A stretch of 64,000 nt of DNA from Ensifer adhaerens. GTDB taxonomy: Bacteria > Pseudomonadota > Alphaproteobacteria > Rhizobiales > Rhizobiaceae. Below, one piece after another: positions 42,218 through 54,378 of the stretch (position 1 is its first letter; every line of letters begins with the position of its first letter). The position numbers were made by a program, and so were the translations under genes. The notes beneath the pieces are model-generated. The model was not told the origin of the DNA, ran no database searches, and was given only the letters and a program-made list of their open reading frames with translations. The stretch is taken from positions 3,110,001 through 3,174,000 of the forward strand of contig NZ_CP015880.1 of NCBI RefSeq assembly GCF_000697965.2, written 5' to 3'.

Positions 42218-43480
42218 ATGGTGGAAAAGCGTACGCAACCTCTGGCACGTGATGCCATGGCCTATGTTCTCGCCGGCGGTCGCGGCAGTCGCCTGAAGGA
42301 ACTGACCGACCGACGGGCGAAGCCGGCGGTCTATTTCGGCGGCAAGGCCCGTATCATCGACTTCGCGCTGTCGAACGCGCTCAACTCCGGTATCCGCCGC
42401 ATCGGCGTCGCCACCCAGTACAAGGCGCATTCGCTGATCCGCCACCTGCAGCGTGGCTGGAACTTCTTCCGCCCGGAGCGAAACGAAAGCTTCGATATTC
42501 TCCCGGCCAGCCAGCGCGTTTCCGAAACGCAATGGTACGAAGGCACGGCCGACGCCGTTTACCAGAACATCGACATCATCGAGGATCATGGCGTCGAATA
42601 CATGGTGATCCTTGCTGGCGACCATATTTACAAGATGGACTACGAATTGATGCTGCAGCAGCACGTCGATTCCGGCGCCGACGTCACCATCGGCTGCCTC
42701 GAGGTGCCGCGCATGGAAGCAACCGGCTTCGGCGTGATGCATGTCGACGAAAAGGACCGCATCATCGCCTTCGTCGAGAAGCCGGCCGATCCGCCGGGCA
42801 TTCCCGGCAATCCGGAGATGGCGCTTGCCTCCATGGGCATCTATGTCTTCCACACGAAGTTCCTGATGGATCTTCTGCGCCGCGACGCCGCCGATCCGAA
42901 ATCGAGCCGCGACTTCGGCAAGGACATCATCCCCTACATCGTCGATAACGGCAAAGCCGTCGCCCACCGTTTCGCAGAGTCCTGCGTGCGGTCGGACTTC
43001 GAGCGCGAGGCCTACTGGCGCGACGTCGGCACGATCGATGCCTATTGGCAGGCCAATATCGACCTGACCCACGTGACGCCGGAGCTCGACATCTACGACA
43101 GCACCTGGCCGATCTGGACCTTTGCCGAGATCAAGCCGCCGGCGAAATTCGTGCATGACGATGAAAACCGCCGCGGCTCGGCAACCTCGTCGCTGATCTC
43201 CGGCGACTGCATTATCTCAGGCGCCGCGCTCAACCGCAGCCTGTTGTTCACAGGTGTCCGCGTAAATTCATATTCCCGTCTGGAGAATGCCGTAGTTCTT
43301 CCCGATGTGAAGATCGGTCGCCACGCGACGCTGCGCAACGTGGTCATCGACAGCCGTGTCGTGATCCCCGAGGGCCTCGTCGTCGGTGACGATCCGGTGC
43401 TCGATGCCAAGCGTTTCCGGCGTTCGGAAAACGGCGTCTGCCTGATCACGCAAACGATGATCGACAAACTGGGAATGTAG
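42218..43480 (+). CDS. glgC: Glucose-1-phosphate adenylyltransferase
   Basis: ADP-glucose pyrophosphorylase of 420 residues, the committed step of glycogen synthesis, allosterically controlled in this family. Nucleotide site [29 protein letters not shown], glucose-1-P loop [13 protein letters not shown] and [10 protein letters not shown], and the C-terminal left-handed beta helix ([40 protein letters not shown]). GGGGAGGA-type site (ggggaggacaaATG) is strong. The 112-bp gap after glgB holds no gene. Seven bp separate it from glgA. Confidence 0.97.
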   Translation: MVEKRTQPLARDAMAYVLAGGRGSRLKELTDRRAKPAVYFGGKARIIDFALSNALNSGIRRIGVATQYKAHSLIRHLQRGWNFFRPERNESFDILPASQRVSETQWYEGTADAVYQNIDIIEDHGVEYMVILAGDHIYKMDYELMLQQHVDSGADVTIGCLEVPRMEATGFGVMHVDEKDRIIAFVEKPADPPGIPGNPEMALASMGIYVFHTKFLMDLLRRDAADPKSSRDFGKDIIPYIVDNGKAVAHRFAESCVRSDFEREAYWRDVGTIDAYWQANIDLTHVTPELDIYDSTWPIWTFAEIKPPAKFVHDDENRRGSATSSLISGDCIISGAALNRSLLFTGVRVNSYSRLENAVVLPDVKIGRHATLRNVVIDSRVVIPEGLVVGDDPVLDAKRFRRSENGVCLITQTMIDKLGM

Positions 43481-43487
43481 GCACTTC

Positions 43488-44930
43488 ATGAACGTCCTGT
43501 CCGTTGCGTCCGAAGTCTATCCGCTGATCAAGACCGGGGGGCTCGCCGATGTCGTCGGCGCGCTTCCGGCAGCGCTTTTGCCGCACGGCGTCAAGACCCG
43601 CACGCTGGTGCCCGGCTATCCGGCCGTGCTGCAGAAGCTGAAGAAGAAAAAGAAGGTCGGCAGTTTCGAAAACCTGTTCGGCAATCCGGCGACAGTTCTC
43701 GCCGCCGAAATCGACGGGCTCGATCTGCTGGTCCTCGACCTGCCTGAACTCTACGCTCGAGACGGCGGCCCCTATGTCGATGCCACCGGCCGCGACTACG
43801 TCGACAATTTCCGCCGCTTTGCCGCACTCTCGCTTGCGGCGGCCGAAATTGCCGGCGGCGATGTCGTCTCGGGCTGGAAACCCGATATCGTTCACGCCCA
43901 TGACTGGCAGACGGCGCTGACGCCGGTCTACATGCATTTCGGCCCGGCGGCCGCAACGCCGACGGTGATGACGATCCACAACATCGCCTTCCAGGGCCAG
44001 TTCGGCGCCTTAGTCTTCCCCGAGCTTGCCCTTCCCGCCGAAGCCTTCTCGATGCAGTTCGTCGAATATTACGGCGACGTCGGCTTCCTGAAGGGCGGCC
44101 TGCAGACCGCCGACGCCATTACCACCGTCAGCCCCTCCTATGCGCAGGAAATCCTGACGCCCGAATTCGGCATGGGCCTCGAAGGCCTGTTGAAGAGCCG
44201 CGTCGCCGACCTCTCTGGCATCGTCAACGGCATCGACGCCGACATCTGGGATCCGCAGACCGACCCGCACATCGCCCAGCATTTCAGCGCAACGAGCCTG
44301 AAGCAGCGCGCGGCCAACCGGCGTGCGCTCGAGGAACGCTTCGGCCTTGAAAAAGGCAACGGCCCGATCTTCTGCGTTGTCAGCCGGCTCACCTGGCAGA
44401 AGGGCATGGATCTGGTCGCCGAGATCGCCGACGAGCTCGTCGCCATGGGCGGCAAGCTCGTGGTGCTCGGCTCCGGCGACGCGGCGCTCGAAGGCGCGCT
44501 GCTCGCCGCTGCCTCCCGCCATCGCGGCCATATCGGCATGGTCACCGGCTACAACGAGCCGCTGTCGCATCTGATGCAGGCGGGCTCCGACGCCATCCTC
44601 ATTCCGTCGCGCTTCGAGCCCTGCGGGCTTACCCAGCTCTATGGCCTGCGCTACGGCTGCGTGCCGGTCGTCGCCCGCACCGGCGGCCTTGCCGATACCA
44701 TCATCGACGCCAACGAGGCCGGGCTTGCGGCCAAGGTCGCGACCGGCTTCCAGTTCACGCCTGTCAATGCCGATGGGTTGCGGCTTGCGATCCGGCGGGT
44801 GCTGCGTGCATACAGCGAGCCCAAAGTCTGGTCGAAAATTCAGACCCAGGGCATGAAATCGGACGTTTCCTGGGCCACAAGTGCCGAGCGTTACGTCTCT
44901 CTTTATTCCGGACTTCTCGGGAAAGGTTAA
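43488..44930 (+). CDS. glgA: Glycogen synthase (ADP-glucose)
   Basis: GT5 retaining glycosyltransferase of 480 residues extending glycogen from ADP-glucose. The ADP-glucose lysine motif [16 protein letters not shown] is at residues 15-30. [21 protein letters not shown], the GT-B C-terminal segment [21 protein letters not shown] and [12 protein letters not shown] are all canonical. Seven bp after glgC and 6 bp before pgm, hence operon. Confidence 0.97.
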   Translation: MNVLSVASEVYPLIKTGGLADVVGALPAALLPHGVKTRTLVPGYPAVLQKLKKKKKVGSFENLFGNPATVLAAEIDGLDLLVLDLPELYARDGGPYVDATGRDYVDNFRRFAALSLAAAEIAGGDVVSGWKPDIVHAHDWQTALTPVYMHFGPAAATPTVMTIHNIAFQGQFGALVFPELALPAEAFSMQFVEYYGDVGFLKGGLQTADAITTVSPSYAQEILTPEFGMGLEGLLKSRVADLSGIVNGIDADIWDPQTDPHIAQHFSATSLKQRAANRRALEERFGLEKGNGPIFCVVSRLTWQKGMDLVAEIADELVAMGGKLVVLGSGDAALEGALLAAASRHRGHIGMVTGYNEPLSHLMQAGSDAILIPSRFEPCGLTQLYGLRYGCVPVVARTGGLADTIIDANEAGLAAKVATGFQFTPVNADGLRLAIRRVLRAYSEPKVWSKIQTQGMKSDVSWATSAERYVSLYSGLLGKG

Positions 44931-46565
<1,635 letters not shown>

Positions 46566-46580
46566 AATACCGCACTATCG

Positions 46581-46604
46581 GGGCCGCTGATGCGGCCCTT
46601 TTTC
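46581..46604 (+). terminator. Terminator after pgm
   Basis: Stem GGGCCGC / GCGGCCC with loop TGAT, then TTTTTC. Confidence 0.88.
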
Positions 46605-46615
46605 GTTTGCCGCTT

Positions 46616-46671
46616 ACCCCCCTCTGCCCTGCCGGGCATCTCCCTCACAAGGGGGAGATCGATCTGCGGCA
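46616..46671 (+). repeat. RIME-like intergenic repeat, copy 1
   Basis: A 56-bp element with ACCCCCCTCTGCCC, GCCGGGCATCTCCC, CACAAGGGGGAG blocks; 48 of 56 positions match the reverse complement of 46757-46812. Elements of this CTCTGCCC/GGGCATCT/AAGGGGGAG type are frequent in Rhizobium and Sinorhizobium gaps. Confidence 0.75.
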
Positions 46672-46756
46672 CGGCCTTGCCCTAAGATGGCGTTGACGTC
46701 GCAGGGATCCCCTCGCCCGTAAACCAACGCATCGGTTTATCGGTGGAATGGGAGGA

Positions 46757-46812
46757 TGCCACAAGTCAACCTCCCCCTTGTGGGGCAGATGCCCGGCCGG
46801 GCAGAGGGGGGT
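46757..46812 (-). repeat. RIME-like intergenic repeat, copy 2 (inverted)
   Basis: The opposite-orientation partner of copy 1, 85 bp away, with an internal perfect GCCCGGCCGGGC palindrome. It ends 41 bp before the glgX start, so the glgX leader RNA could fold onto copy 1. Confidence 0.75.
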
Positions 46813-46853
46813 GGGTCACACACACCGACGACACCACGAAGAGGGCCGCCTTC

Positions 46854-48818
<1,965 letters not shown>

Positions 48819-48892
48819 AGCTTTTCCACCACTTGCAGGTTGCAACGGGCGAGCCTATAGATCGCTTGGGGGGCTTGTTTCGAGGCGTTTAC

Positions 48893-49381
48893 ATGCTGCA
48901 CGACATTTCACTTTCTGAGATCAAGGTGCTGGTCGGCAAGGAGGTCGGCGTTTCCGACTGGATCACGGTCACGCAGGAAACAATCGACAAATTCGCCGAG
49001 GCAACCAGCGACTATCAGTATATTCACGTCGACCCGGTGCGGGCCGCTGCCGAAACGCCCTTCGGCGGCACGATCGCGCATGGCTTCCTGTCGCTCTCGT
49101 TGCTCTCCGCGATGAACTACAATTGCCTGCCGAAAATCCGCGAACAGACCATGGGCATCAATTACGGCTTCGAGAAAGTGCGCTTCATCGCGCCGGTGAA
49201 GAGCGGCGCCAAGGTGCGCGGCCACTTCACCATGGCCGATGCCCGCTTCCGCGGCGCCAGCATGCTGATGATCACCTACGACGTCAGCGTCGAGATCGAA
49301 GGCGAGCGCAAGCCGGCGCTGACGGCAACCTGGCAGACGATCATCCAGTTCGATCCCAAGGATCGCCCCGCCGATGCCTGA
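48893..49381 (+). CDS. MaoC-type (R)-enoyl-CoA hydratase, NodN-like
   Basis: A 162-residue hot-dog-fold dehydratase. The hydratase motif is YIHVDPVRAAAETPFGGTIAHGFLSLSLLS, with catalytic Asp and His in the D-x(4)-H/A region (DPVRA...AHG). INYGFEKVRFIAPVKSGAKVRGHF is the NodN/MaoC C-terminal signature. The NodN name comes from nodulation operons, but this copy lacks nod neighbours and is a chromosomal relative. ATG 48893 follows GAGG. The GNAT gene starts 23 bp downstream. Substrate: a 2-enoyl-CoA, possibly feeding polyhydroxyalkanoate synthesis (inference). Confidence 0.87.
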   Translation: MLHDISLSEIKVLVGKEVGVSDWITVTQETIDKFAEATSDYQYIHVDPVRAAAETPFGGTIAHGFLSLSLLSAMNYNCLPKIREQTMGINYGFEKVRFIAPVKSGAKVRGHFTMADARFRGASMLMITYDVSVEIEGERKPALTATWQTIIQFDPKDRPADA

Positions 49382-49404
49382 GGCGGTTTGAGCAGGAAGA
49401 TCCC

Positions 49405-49944
49405 ATGACAGTAGCAGTCATCGTCGAGCCGGCCGACGGGCGTTTCGTCAGCGACTTTGCCGGCTGCGACTTTTCCTTCGAGGTCACGTCCGAGGCACGG
49501 CCGCCCTTCATCGGCCCCGATCTCGGCGACGTCGCTCCGGTCGAGAGCTACATCAAGACCTATGGATCCGACCCGGACGAGCTTGTGGAGACCGCGGCTG
49601 GGCCGGATGCCGCCCTCTTCACAGCGCGTCTCGACGGCCGGCTCGCCGGTTACATTGCACTCTCGAAGGCGTGGAACGGCTATGCCGAGGTGGACGATAT
49701 CGCCGTCGACAAGGACGCGCGCCGCGCCGGCGTCGCGCGAGCTCTCATGGACAGGGCAGTGTCCTGGGCGCGGGAACGGGGCCTGCCGGGGATCAGGCTT
49801 GAGACCCAATCGAACAATGTCGCCGCCTGCCGCTTTTACGAGCGCTACGGCTTCGAGCTCGCCGGCCACGACCGACACCTCTATTCGGCATTGACGCCGG
49901 GAACGCACGAGATTGCGCTCTTCTGGTACTTGCGCTTCGCGTAA
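49405..49944 (+). CDS. GNAT acetyltransferase, streptothricin-acetyltransferase-like
   Basis: A 179-residue acetyltransferase. The acetyl-CoA motif A is VDDIAVDKDARRAGVARALMDRAVSWA and motif B GIRLETQSNNVAACRFYERYGFELAG. The C-terminal HEIALFWYLRF and the GIRLETQxNNV block closely resemble streptothricin/nourseothricin acetyltransferases (STAT/SatA) as I remember them. Many chromosomal relatives are not resistance genes, so a role in drug inactivation is only possible. AGGAAG lies before ATG 49405. It is followed by nudI 49 bp away. Confidence 0.8.
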   Translation: MTVAVIVEPADGRFVSDFAGCDFSFEVTSEARPPFIGPDLGDVAPVESYIKTYGSDPDELVETAAGPDAALFTARLDGRLAGYIALSKAWNGYAEVDDIAVDKDARRAGVARALMDRAVSWARERGLPGIRLETQSNNVAACRFYERYGFELAGHDRHLYSALTPGTHEIALFWYLRFA

Positions 49945-49993
49945 AAAAGCCAGGCGGCTGTCGTGGTCGCCAAATCAGTAAATGGAGAAGTCA

Positions 49994-50431
49994 TTGCGCC
50001 AGCGTATCATCGTCTGCCCGCTCATTCAGAACAGGGGCGCCTACCTGCTCTGCAAGATGCCGCCCGATCGCGGCGTGTTTCCCGGGCAATGGGCGCTTTC
50101 GGGTGGCGGCCTCGAGCCGGGCGAACGTCTCGATGAGGGCCTGCGCCGTGAAATCCGGGAAGAGCTTGGAGACCGTCTGGAGATCGGAACGATCAAGCCC
50201 TGGACCTTCCGGGACGACATCCGGACAAAGTCCTATGCCGACGGCTCAACCGAGCAGCTTCATATGATCTATCTGATCTTTGACTGTGAGGCCGAAAATC
50301 GCGAGGTCAGCCTCAACGACGAGTTCGTCGAACATGCCTGGGTCGAACCCGAGCACCTTCAGGATTACGACCTGAACGACGCGACGAAGCGCACGCTCCT
50401 CGAAAAAGGTATCTTGCTCGCTCGGCAATGA
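49994..50431 (+). CDS. nudI: Nucleoside triphosphatase NudI-like Nudix hydrolase
   Basis: A 145-residue Nudix hydrolase of the NudI type, a pyrimidine (deoxy)NTP pyrophosphatase. The Nudix box is [24 protein letters not shown] (G-x5-E-x7-REUxEE); [35 protein letters not shown] and [15 protein letters not shown] match NudI as I recall it from enterobacteria. I chose TTG 49994 because GGAGAAG (49984-49990) lies ideally before it and the protein then begins like NudI; ATG 49982 would add four residues and has no ribosome site. The similarity to enterobacterial NudI is high for a rhizobial gene. Confidence 0.88.
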   Translation: MRQRIIVCPLIQNRGAYLLCKMPPDRGVFPGQWALSGGGLEPGERLDEGLRREIREELGDRLEIGTIKPWTFRDDIRTKSYADGSTEQLHMIYLIFDCEAENREVSLNDEFVEHAWVEPEHLQDYDLNDATKRTLLEKGILLARQ

Positions 50432-50460
50432 GAGCGAGCTGTTTCAAACAGTCTTCGAAT

Positions 50461-50495
50461 GCCGGGAGGTGCTTGCTCGCACCTCCCGGCTTTTT
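50461..50495 (+). terminator. Strong terminator after nudI
   Basis: Perfect 12-bp stem GCCGGGAGGTGC / GCACCTCCCGGC, loop TTGCTC, then TTTTTC. The sarcosine oxidase operon ends 4 bp beyond on the other strand. Confidence 0.92.
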
Positions 50496-50498
50496 CAT

Positions 50499-51050
50499 TT
50501 AGTGGCCGGCGTCAGCAGCGCCCTCGGAAAGCAGTCCGAAGACGAAGGGCGAGAACGACCGCCAGCACTCGACCCGGAACTGATCCTCAGCTGTGCGGAA
50601 GAGGATGATCTCCGCCTTGCCGAGGATCGTGCGCGAGCAGCCACCTACCGGGAAGATCGCCAGCGACAGATCCTGCGGGCAGCCGCTGTTGATAGCCACG
50701 TCGGCGCCCGGACCGCTGACAATGACGGCGACGTTGCGATGCGAAATGTCGACCGCCGAATGCAGCGTGCCGCTTGAGGCCGCTGCCGCCATCAGGTCGG
50801 CTTGGCTCTCATCGATGACCAGCCACTCGTCCGGGCCGATCCACAGCGCATGGCGCTGGCCGGAAGAAGCCGAGGTCTTCGGCCGGGTCGGCAGCGTCAC
50901 GCCAAGTGCGGCCGAAAGGGCCGGCAGTGCGTCGGCGCCGGCGCGCAGCGAAATGCGCGTTGCTGCCGGTGCAGGCGTCAGGATCGCCTCGGCCGAGCCC
51001 CCGCGCGCGGTGAGTGCCGCCTTGCGGCTTGCAGTAACCTGGTCAGCCAT
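50499..51050 (-). CDS. soxG: Sarcosine oxidase subunit gamma
   Basis: Gamma subunit of heterotetrameric sarcosine oxidase, 183 residues, GcvT-like ([70 protein letters not shown]). It completes the complex that oxidises N-methylglycine to glycine and passes the methyl group to tetrahydrofolate. Its ATG 51050 overlaps the last codons of soxA by 8 bp. It is the final gene of soxBDAG; the operon ends without its own T-run terminator on this strand. Confidence 0.93.
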   Translation of the reverse strand: MADQVTASRKAALTARGGSAEAILTPAPAATRISLRAGADALPALSAALGVTLPTRPKTSASSGQRHALWIGPDEWLVIDESQADLMAAAASSGTLHSAVDISHRNVAVIVSGPGADVAINSGCPQDLSLAIFPVGGCSRTILGKAEIILFRTAEDQFRVECWRSFSPFVFGLLSEGAADAGH

Positions 51051-54036
51051 GGAGGCGGCCCCCTTCCTTGTCAAAGAACACCATGTCGCTCACTTCGACG
51101 GCAATGGTGCGATCGGTCATCGGCACGTAGAGCGTCTGGCCGAGGCGCTCGCGGCCACCGGCCACCATGGCCAGCGCAATCGAGCGACCGCAGTTTGCCG
51201 ACCAGTAGGACGACGTCACGTGACCGAGCATGGTCATCGGCTTCGGCTGGTTCGGGTCGGCGACGATCTGCGCGCCTTCCTCCAGCACCACCTTCGGATC
51301 CTTGGTGAGAAGACCGACGAGCTGCTTGCGGCCATCCTTGACGAGATCCGGGCGTTTCAGGCCGCGGATACCGACGAAGTCGGGCTTCTTCTTCGAGACG
51401 GCCCAGGAGAGGCCGGCATCGTCCGGCGTCAGCGTACCGTCGGTATCCTGGCCGACGATGATGTAGCCCTTTTCGGCGCGCAGCACGTGCATGGTTTCCG
51501 TGCCATAGGCGCAGGCGCCCATCGGCTCGGCCCGCGCCCAGATCGCTTCCCATACCGCCTGGCCGTAGTCCGCCGGCACGTTGACTTCGAAGCCCAGCTC
51601 GCCGGTGAACGACATGCGGAAGAGCCGTGTCGGCACGCCGCAGATCCTGCCCTCGGCGACGCTCATGTGCGGGAAGGCCTCGTTGGAGAGGTCGATGCCC
51701 TCGACGAGCGGAGCGATGATCTCGCGCGCCTTCGGTCCCTGCACGGCGATGACGGCCCACTGTTCCGTCGTCGAGGTCAGCCACACCTTCAGGTGCGGGA
51801 ACTCGGTCTGCAGATAATCTTCCATGTGGTTCATGACGCGCGGCGCACCGCCGGTCGTGGTCGTCACGTGGAAGCGATCCTCGGCCAGTCGACCGACCAC
51901 GCCGTCGTCATAGACGAAGCCGTCGTCGCGCAGCATGATGCCGTAGCGGCAGCGGCCGGGCTTCAGGTTGTCCCAGGCGTTGGTGTACATGAGATTGAGG
52001 AACTGCGCCGCATCCGGGCCAACAACCTCGATCTTGCCGAGCGTCGAGGCGTCGAAGACACCAGCCACGTCGCGCACCGTCTTGCACTCGCGCGCGACCG
52101 CCTCATGCATGTCTTCGCCGGAGCGCGGGTAGAACCAGGCGCGCTTCCAGTTGCCGACATCCTCGAACTCGGCGCCATGCGCCTCCTCCCAGGCGTGGAT
52201 CGGCGTCTTGCGCGCGGGGTCGAACAGGGCACCACGCGAGTGGTTGACGATCGCTCCGAAGGTCACCGGCGTGTAGGGCTGGCGGAAGGTCGTCAGACCC
52301 ACCTGCGGAATGTCCTTGCCAAGCGCTTCGGCGGCGATCGCCAGACCATGCATGTTGGAAAGCTTGCCCTGGTCGGACGCCATGCCGTTGGTGGTGAAGC
52401 GCTTGATGTGCTCGATCGAGTGCATGCCTTCGCGCACCGCCAGACGAATGTCCTTGGCGCAGACGTCGTGCTGGAAGTCGATGAAGGCCTTGACCGTGGT
52501 ATCGGGACCAGCGCCTTCGGCAGCGCCGATCATGCCGCCGGTCCAGCCGTAGCGGTTTTCGCCCGAAAGCGTCACCTGCGCACCGCCCTCTGTACCGGCC
52601 GCACGCGCGGTCAGTTCGCCGGCCGCAAGCGCCTCGTCGATGGTTGCCTGCAGGTCGTCGGTGCCGTTGCAGGCGCCGATCGACAGGCAATCCTGCAGGT
52701 ACGTGCCTGGCAGGAAGCGCTGCGTCGCCGCATCGAACTTCACCTTGCCGCGCGACTGCGAGAACAGGTGCACCGACGGTGTCCAGCCGGCCGAGACCAA
52801 AAGCGCGTCGACGGCGAACTTGCGGGCCGAGCCGCCGCCATTGCGGGCGACACTGATCGAGTTGACGCGGAGCTTGCCACCGGCCTTGATCACCGAATGC
52901 CCGGTCAGCACCTCGATGCCGAGCTTGCGCGCTTCCGCCAGCACCGCCTCGCCCGGATTTTCGCGGCAGTCGACGATAACAGGAACCGAAACACTGGCCC
53001 GCTTCAGGTCGAAGGCCGCCTCATAGGCCGAGTCATGCGCCGTGTAGACGCCAACCTTGGAGCCGACTGCGACGCCGAAGTGATTGAGATAGGTGCGGCC
53101 GGCCGAAGCGAGCATGATGCCCGGGCGGTCGTTGTTGGCGAACACCATGTGCCGCTCGATCTGGCCGTTGGCGAGGATCACCTTCTTGGCGCGCACCTGC
53201 CACAGCCGTTCACGCGGCAGCGACTTGTCGAGGGCCGCCAGATGATCGGTCACGCGCTCGACGAGGCCGACGAAATTGTGGTTGTAGTAGCCGAAGCCGG
53301 TGGTGCGGGTGAGCACCGTGACGTTGTCCATGGAGGCAAGCGTCTTGGCGGTCTCCTGCGCCCAGTCCCAGCCATCCTTGCCGTCGATGGTCGTGCCGCT
53401 CTCGTAGCGAAGCGCACCACCGACTTCCGGCTGCTCGTCGCAGATGATCACCTTGGCGCCGGCCTTGGCAGCGGCAAGTGCTGCGGATAGACCGGCAACA
53501 CCCGCACCGATGACAAGCACATCGCAATGCGCGTAGCGGCTGGCATAGTGATCCGGATCGGCTTCCGTCGGCGTAACGCCGAGGCCGGCAGCACGGCGGA
53601 TGAAGGGTTCGTAGATCGCGTGCCAGGCAGCCTTCGGCCACATGAAGGTCTTGTAGTAGAACCCGGCGGCAAAGAAAGGCGACAGGAGATCGTTGAAGCC
53701 GCCGACGTCGAAGGCAAGCGACGGCCAGCGGTTCTGCGATTCCACCTTCATGCCGTCGAAGACTTCCTGCACCGTGGCGCGCACGTTCGGCTGGCGGCGG
53801 GCGGCATCCCGCGAGACGTCGAGCAGCGCGTTCGGCTCCTCGGCTCCGGCCGAAAGAATGCCGCGCGGGCGGTGGTACTTGAACGAACGGCCGACCAGAT
53901 GAATGCCGTTGGCAAGCAGCGCCGAAGCGACCGTGTCGCCCTCGAGCGCCGTCAGCGTGCGGCCGTCGAAGGTGAAGCGCGCGGTGCGGGCGGGGGTCAG
54001 GCGGCCGACGCCTGGAATGCGATTGGCGCCCATCAT
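51043..54036 (-). CDS. soxA: Sarcosine oxidase subunit alpha
   Basis: The 997-residue alpha subunit. The N-terminal 2Fe-2S-ferredoxin-like and FAD/NAD domains include LVIGAGVAGLSAALAAAKAGAKVIICDE (residues about 174-200). The C-terminal half from about 610 is an aminomethyltransferase-like folate domain (EVVGPDAAQFLNLMYTNAWDNLKPGRCRYGIMLRDDGFVYDDGVVGRL; EKGYIIVGQDTDGTLTPDDAGL). It binds NAD+ and tetrahydrofolate. The start ATG 54036 overlaps the soxD stop (ATGA), which decides between it and ATG 54033. Confidence 0.96.
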   Translation of the reverse strand: MMGANRIPGVGRLTPARTARFTFDGRTLTALEGDTVASALLANGIHLVGRSFKYHRPRGILSAGAEEPNALLDVSRDAARRQPNVRATVQEVFDGMKVESQNRWPSLAFDVGGFNDLLSPFFAAGFYYKTFMWPKAAWHAIYEPFIRRAAGLGVTPTEADPDHYASRYAHCDVLVIGAGVAGLSAALAAAKAGAKVIICDEQPEVGGALRYESGTTIDGKDGWDWAQETAKTLASMDNVTVLTRTTGFGYYNHNFVGLVERVTDHLAALDKSLPRERLWQVRAKKVILANGQIERHMVFANNDRPGIMLASAGRTYLNHFGVAVGSKVGVYTAHDSAYEAAFDLKRASVSVPVIVDCRENPGEAVLAEARKLGIEVLTGHSVIKAGGKLRVNSISVARNGGGSARKFAVDALLVSAGWTPSVHLFSQSRGKVKFDAATQRFLPGTYLQDCLSIGACNGTDDLQATIDEALAAGELTARAAGTEGGAQVTLSGENRYGWTGGMIGAAEGAGPDTTVKAFIDFQHDVCAKDIRLAVREGMHSIEHIKRFTTNGMASDQGKLSNMHGLAIAAEALGKDIPQVGLTTFRQPYTPVTFGAIVNHSRGALFDPARKTPIHAWEEAHGAEFEDVGNWKRAWFYPRSGEDMHEAVARECKTVRDVAGVFDASTLGKIEVVGPDAAQFLNLMYTNAWDNLKPGRCRYGIMLRDDGFVYDDGVVGRLAEDRFHVTTTTGGAPRVMNHMEDYLQTEFPHLKVWLTSTTEQWAVIAVQGPKAREIIAPLVEGIDLSNEAFPHMSVAEGRICGVPTRLFRMSFTGELGFEVNVPADYGQAVWEAIWARAEPMGACAYGTETMHVLRAEKGYIIVGQDTDGTLTPDDAGLSWAVSKKKPDFVGIRGLKRPDLVKDGRKQLVGLLTKDPKVVLEEGAQIVADPNQPKPMTMLGHVTSSYWSANCGRSIALAMVAGGRERLGQTLYVPMTDRTIAVEVSDMVFFDKEGGRLHG

Positions 54037-54368
54037 TTCGCGGCTCCCTTATCCTGGCCGTTCTTGTCCTGCTCGCTCTGGAGAATGGTGGCGATGTCAG
54101 GCTTCGGTTCGCCAGCCTTGTAGGTGGTGTAGAAACGGTCGCTGACCGTGTCGCGGGCGGCGTTGAAGAATCGGCCGCAGCCATGGATGTGGCGCCAGCG
54201 TTCGAAGATCAGACCCTTGGGGTTCTGACGCAGGAAGAAATATTCCTCGAACTGTTCGTCGGTGATGTCGGCGATGTTTTCCGGACGGGCGATATGGGCG
54301 TCGCCGGCACCGCGGAACTCGAGCTCGGAACGCTCTTCCTCGCAATAGGGGCAGTAGATCAGAAGCAT
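54033..54368 (-). CDS. soxD: Sarcosine oxidase subunit delta
   Basis: A 111-residue zinc subunit. CPYCEEERSELEFRGAGDAH carries the Cys-Cys zinc pair with HIHGCGRFFNAARDTVSDRF completing the site. The start ATG 54368 gives the classical MLLIYCPYC opening; a GTG/ATG seven codons earlier exists but is not needed. It is coupled to soxA by ATGA and its start region overlaps nothing in soxB, whose stop is 10 bp upstream. Confidence 0.95.
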   Translation of the reverse strand: MLLIYCPYCEEERSELEFRGAGDAHIARPENIADITDEQFEEYFFLRQNPKGLIFERWRHIHGCGRFFNAARDTVSDRFYTTYKAGEPKPDIATILQSEQDKNGQDKGAAK

Positions 54369-54378
54369 CTCGAAATCC

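Noticed and set aside
46743..46853. Extended glgX N terminus reading through the repeat element
   Set aside because: The extra residues derive from the RIME-like repeat and precede the normal GlgX opening at 46854.
49982..49993. ATG 49982 as the nudI start
   Set aside because: It has no upstream ribosome site and overlaps the GGAGAAG that serves TTG 49994; the TTG gives the family's usual opening.
50593..53490. 965-residue plus-strand frame opposite soxA
   Set aside because: Shadow of soxA; repeated H/V/A/R composition without domains.
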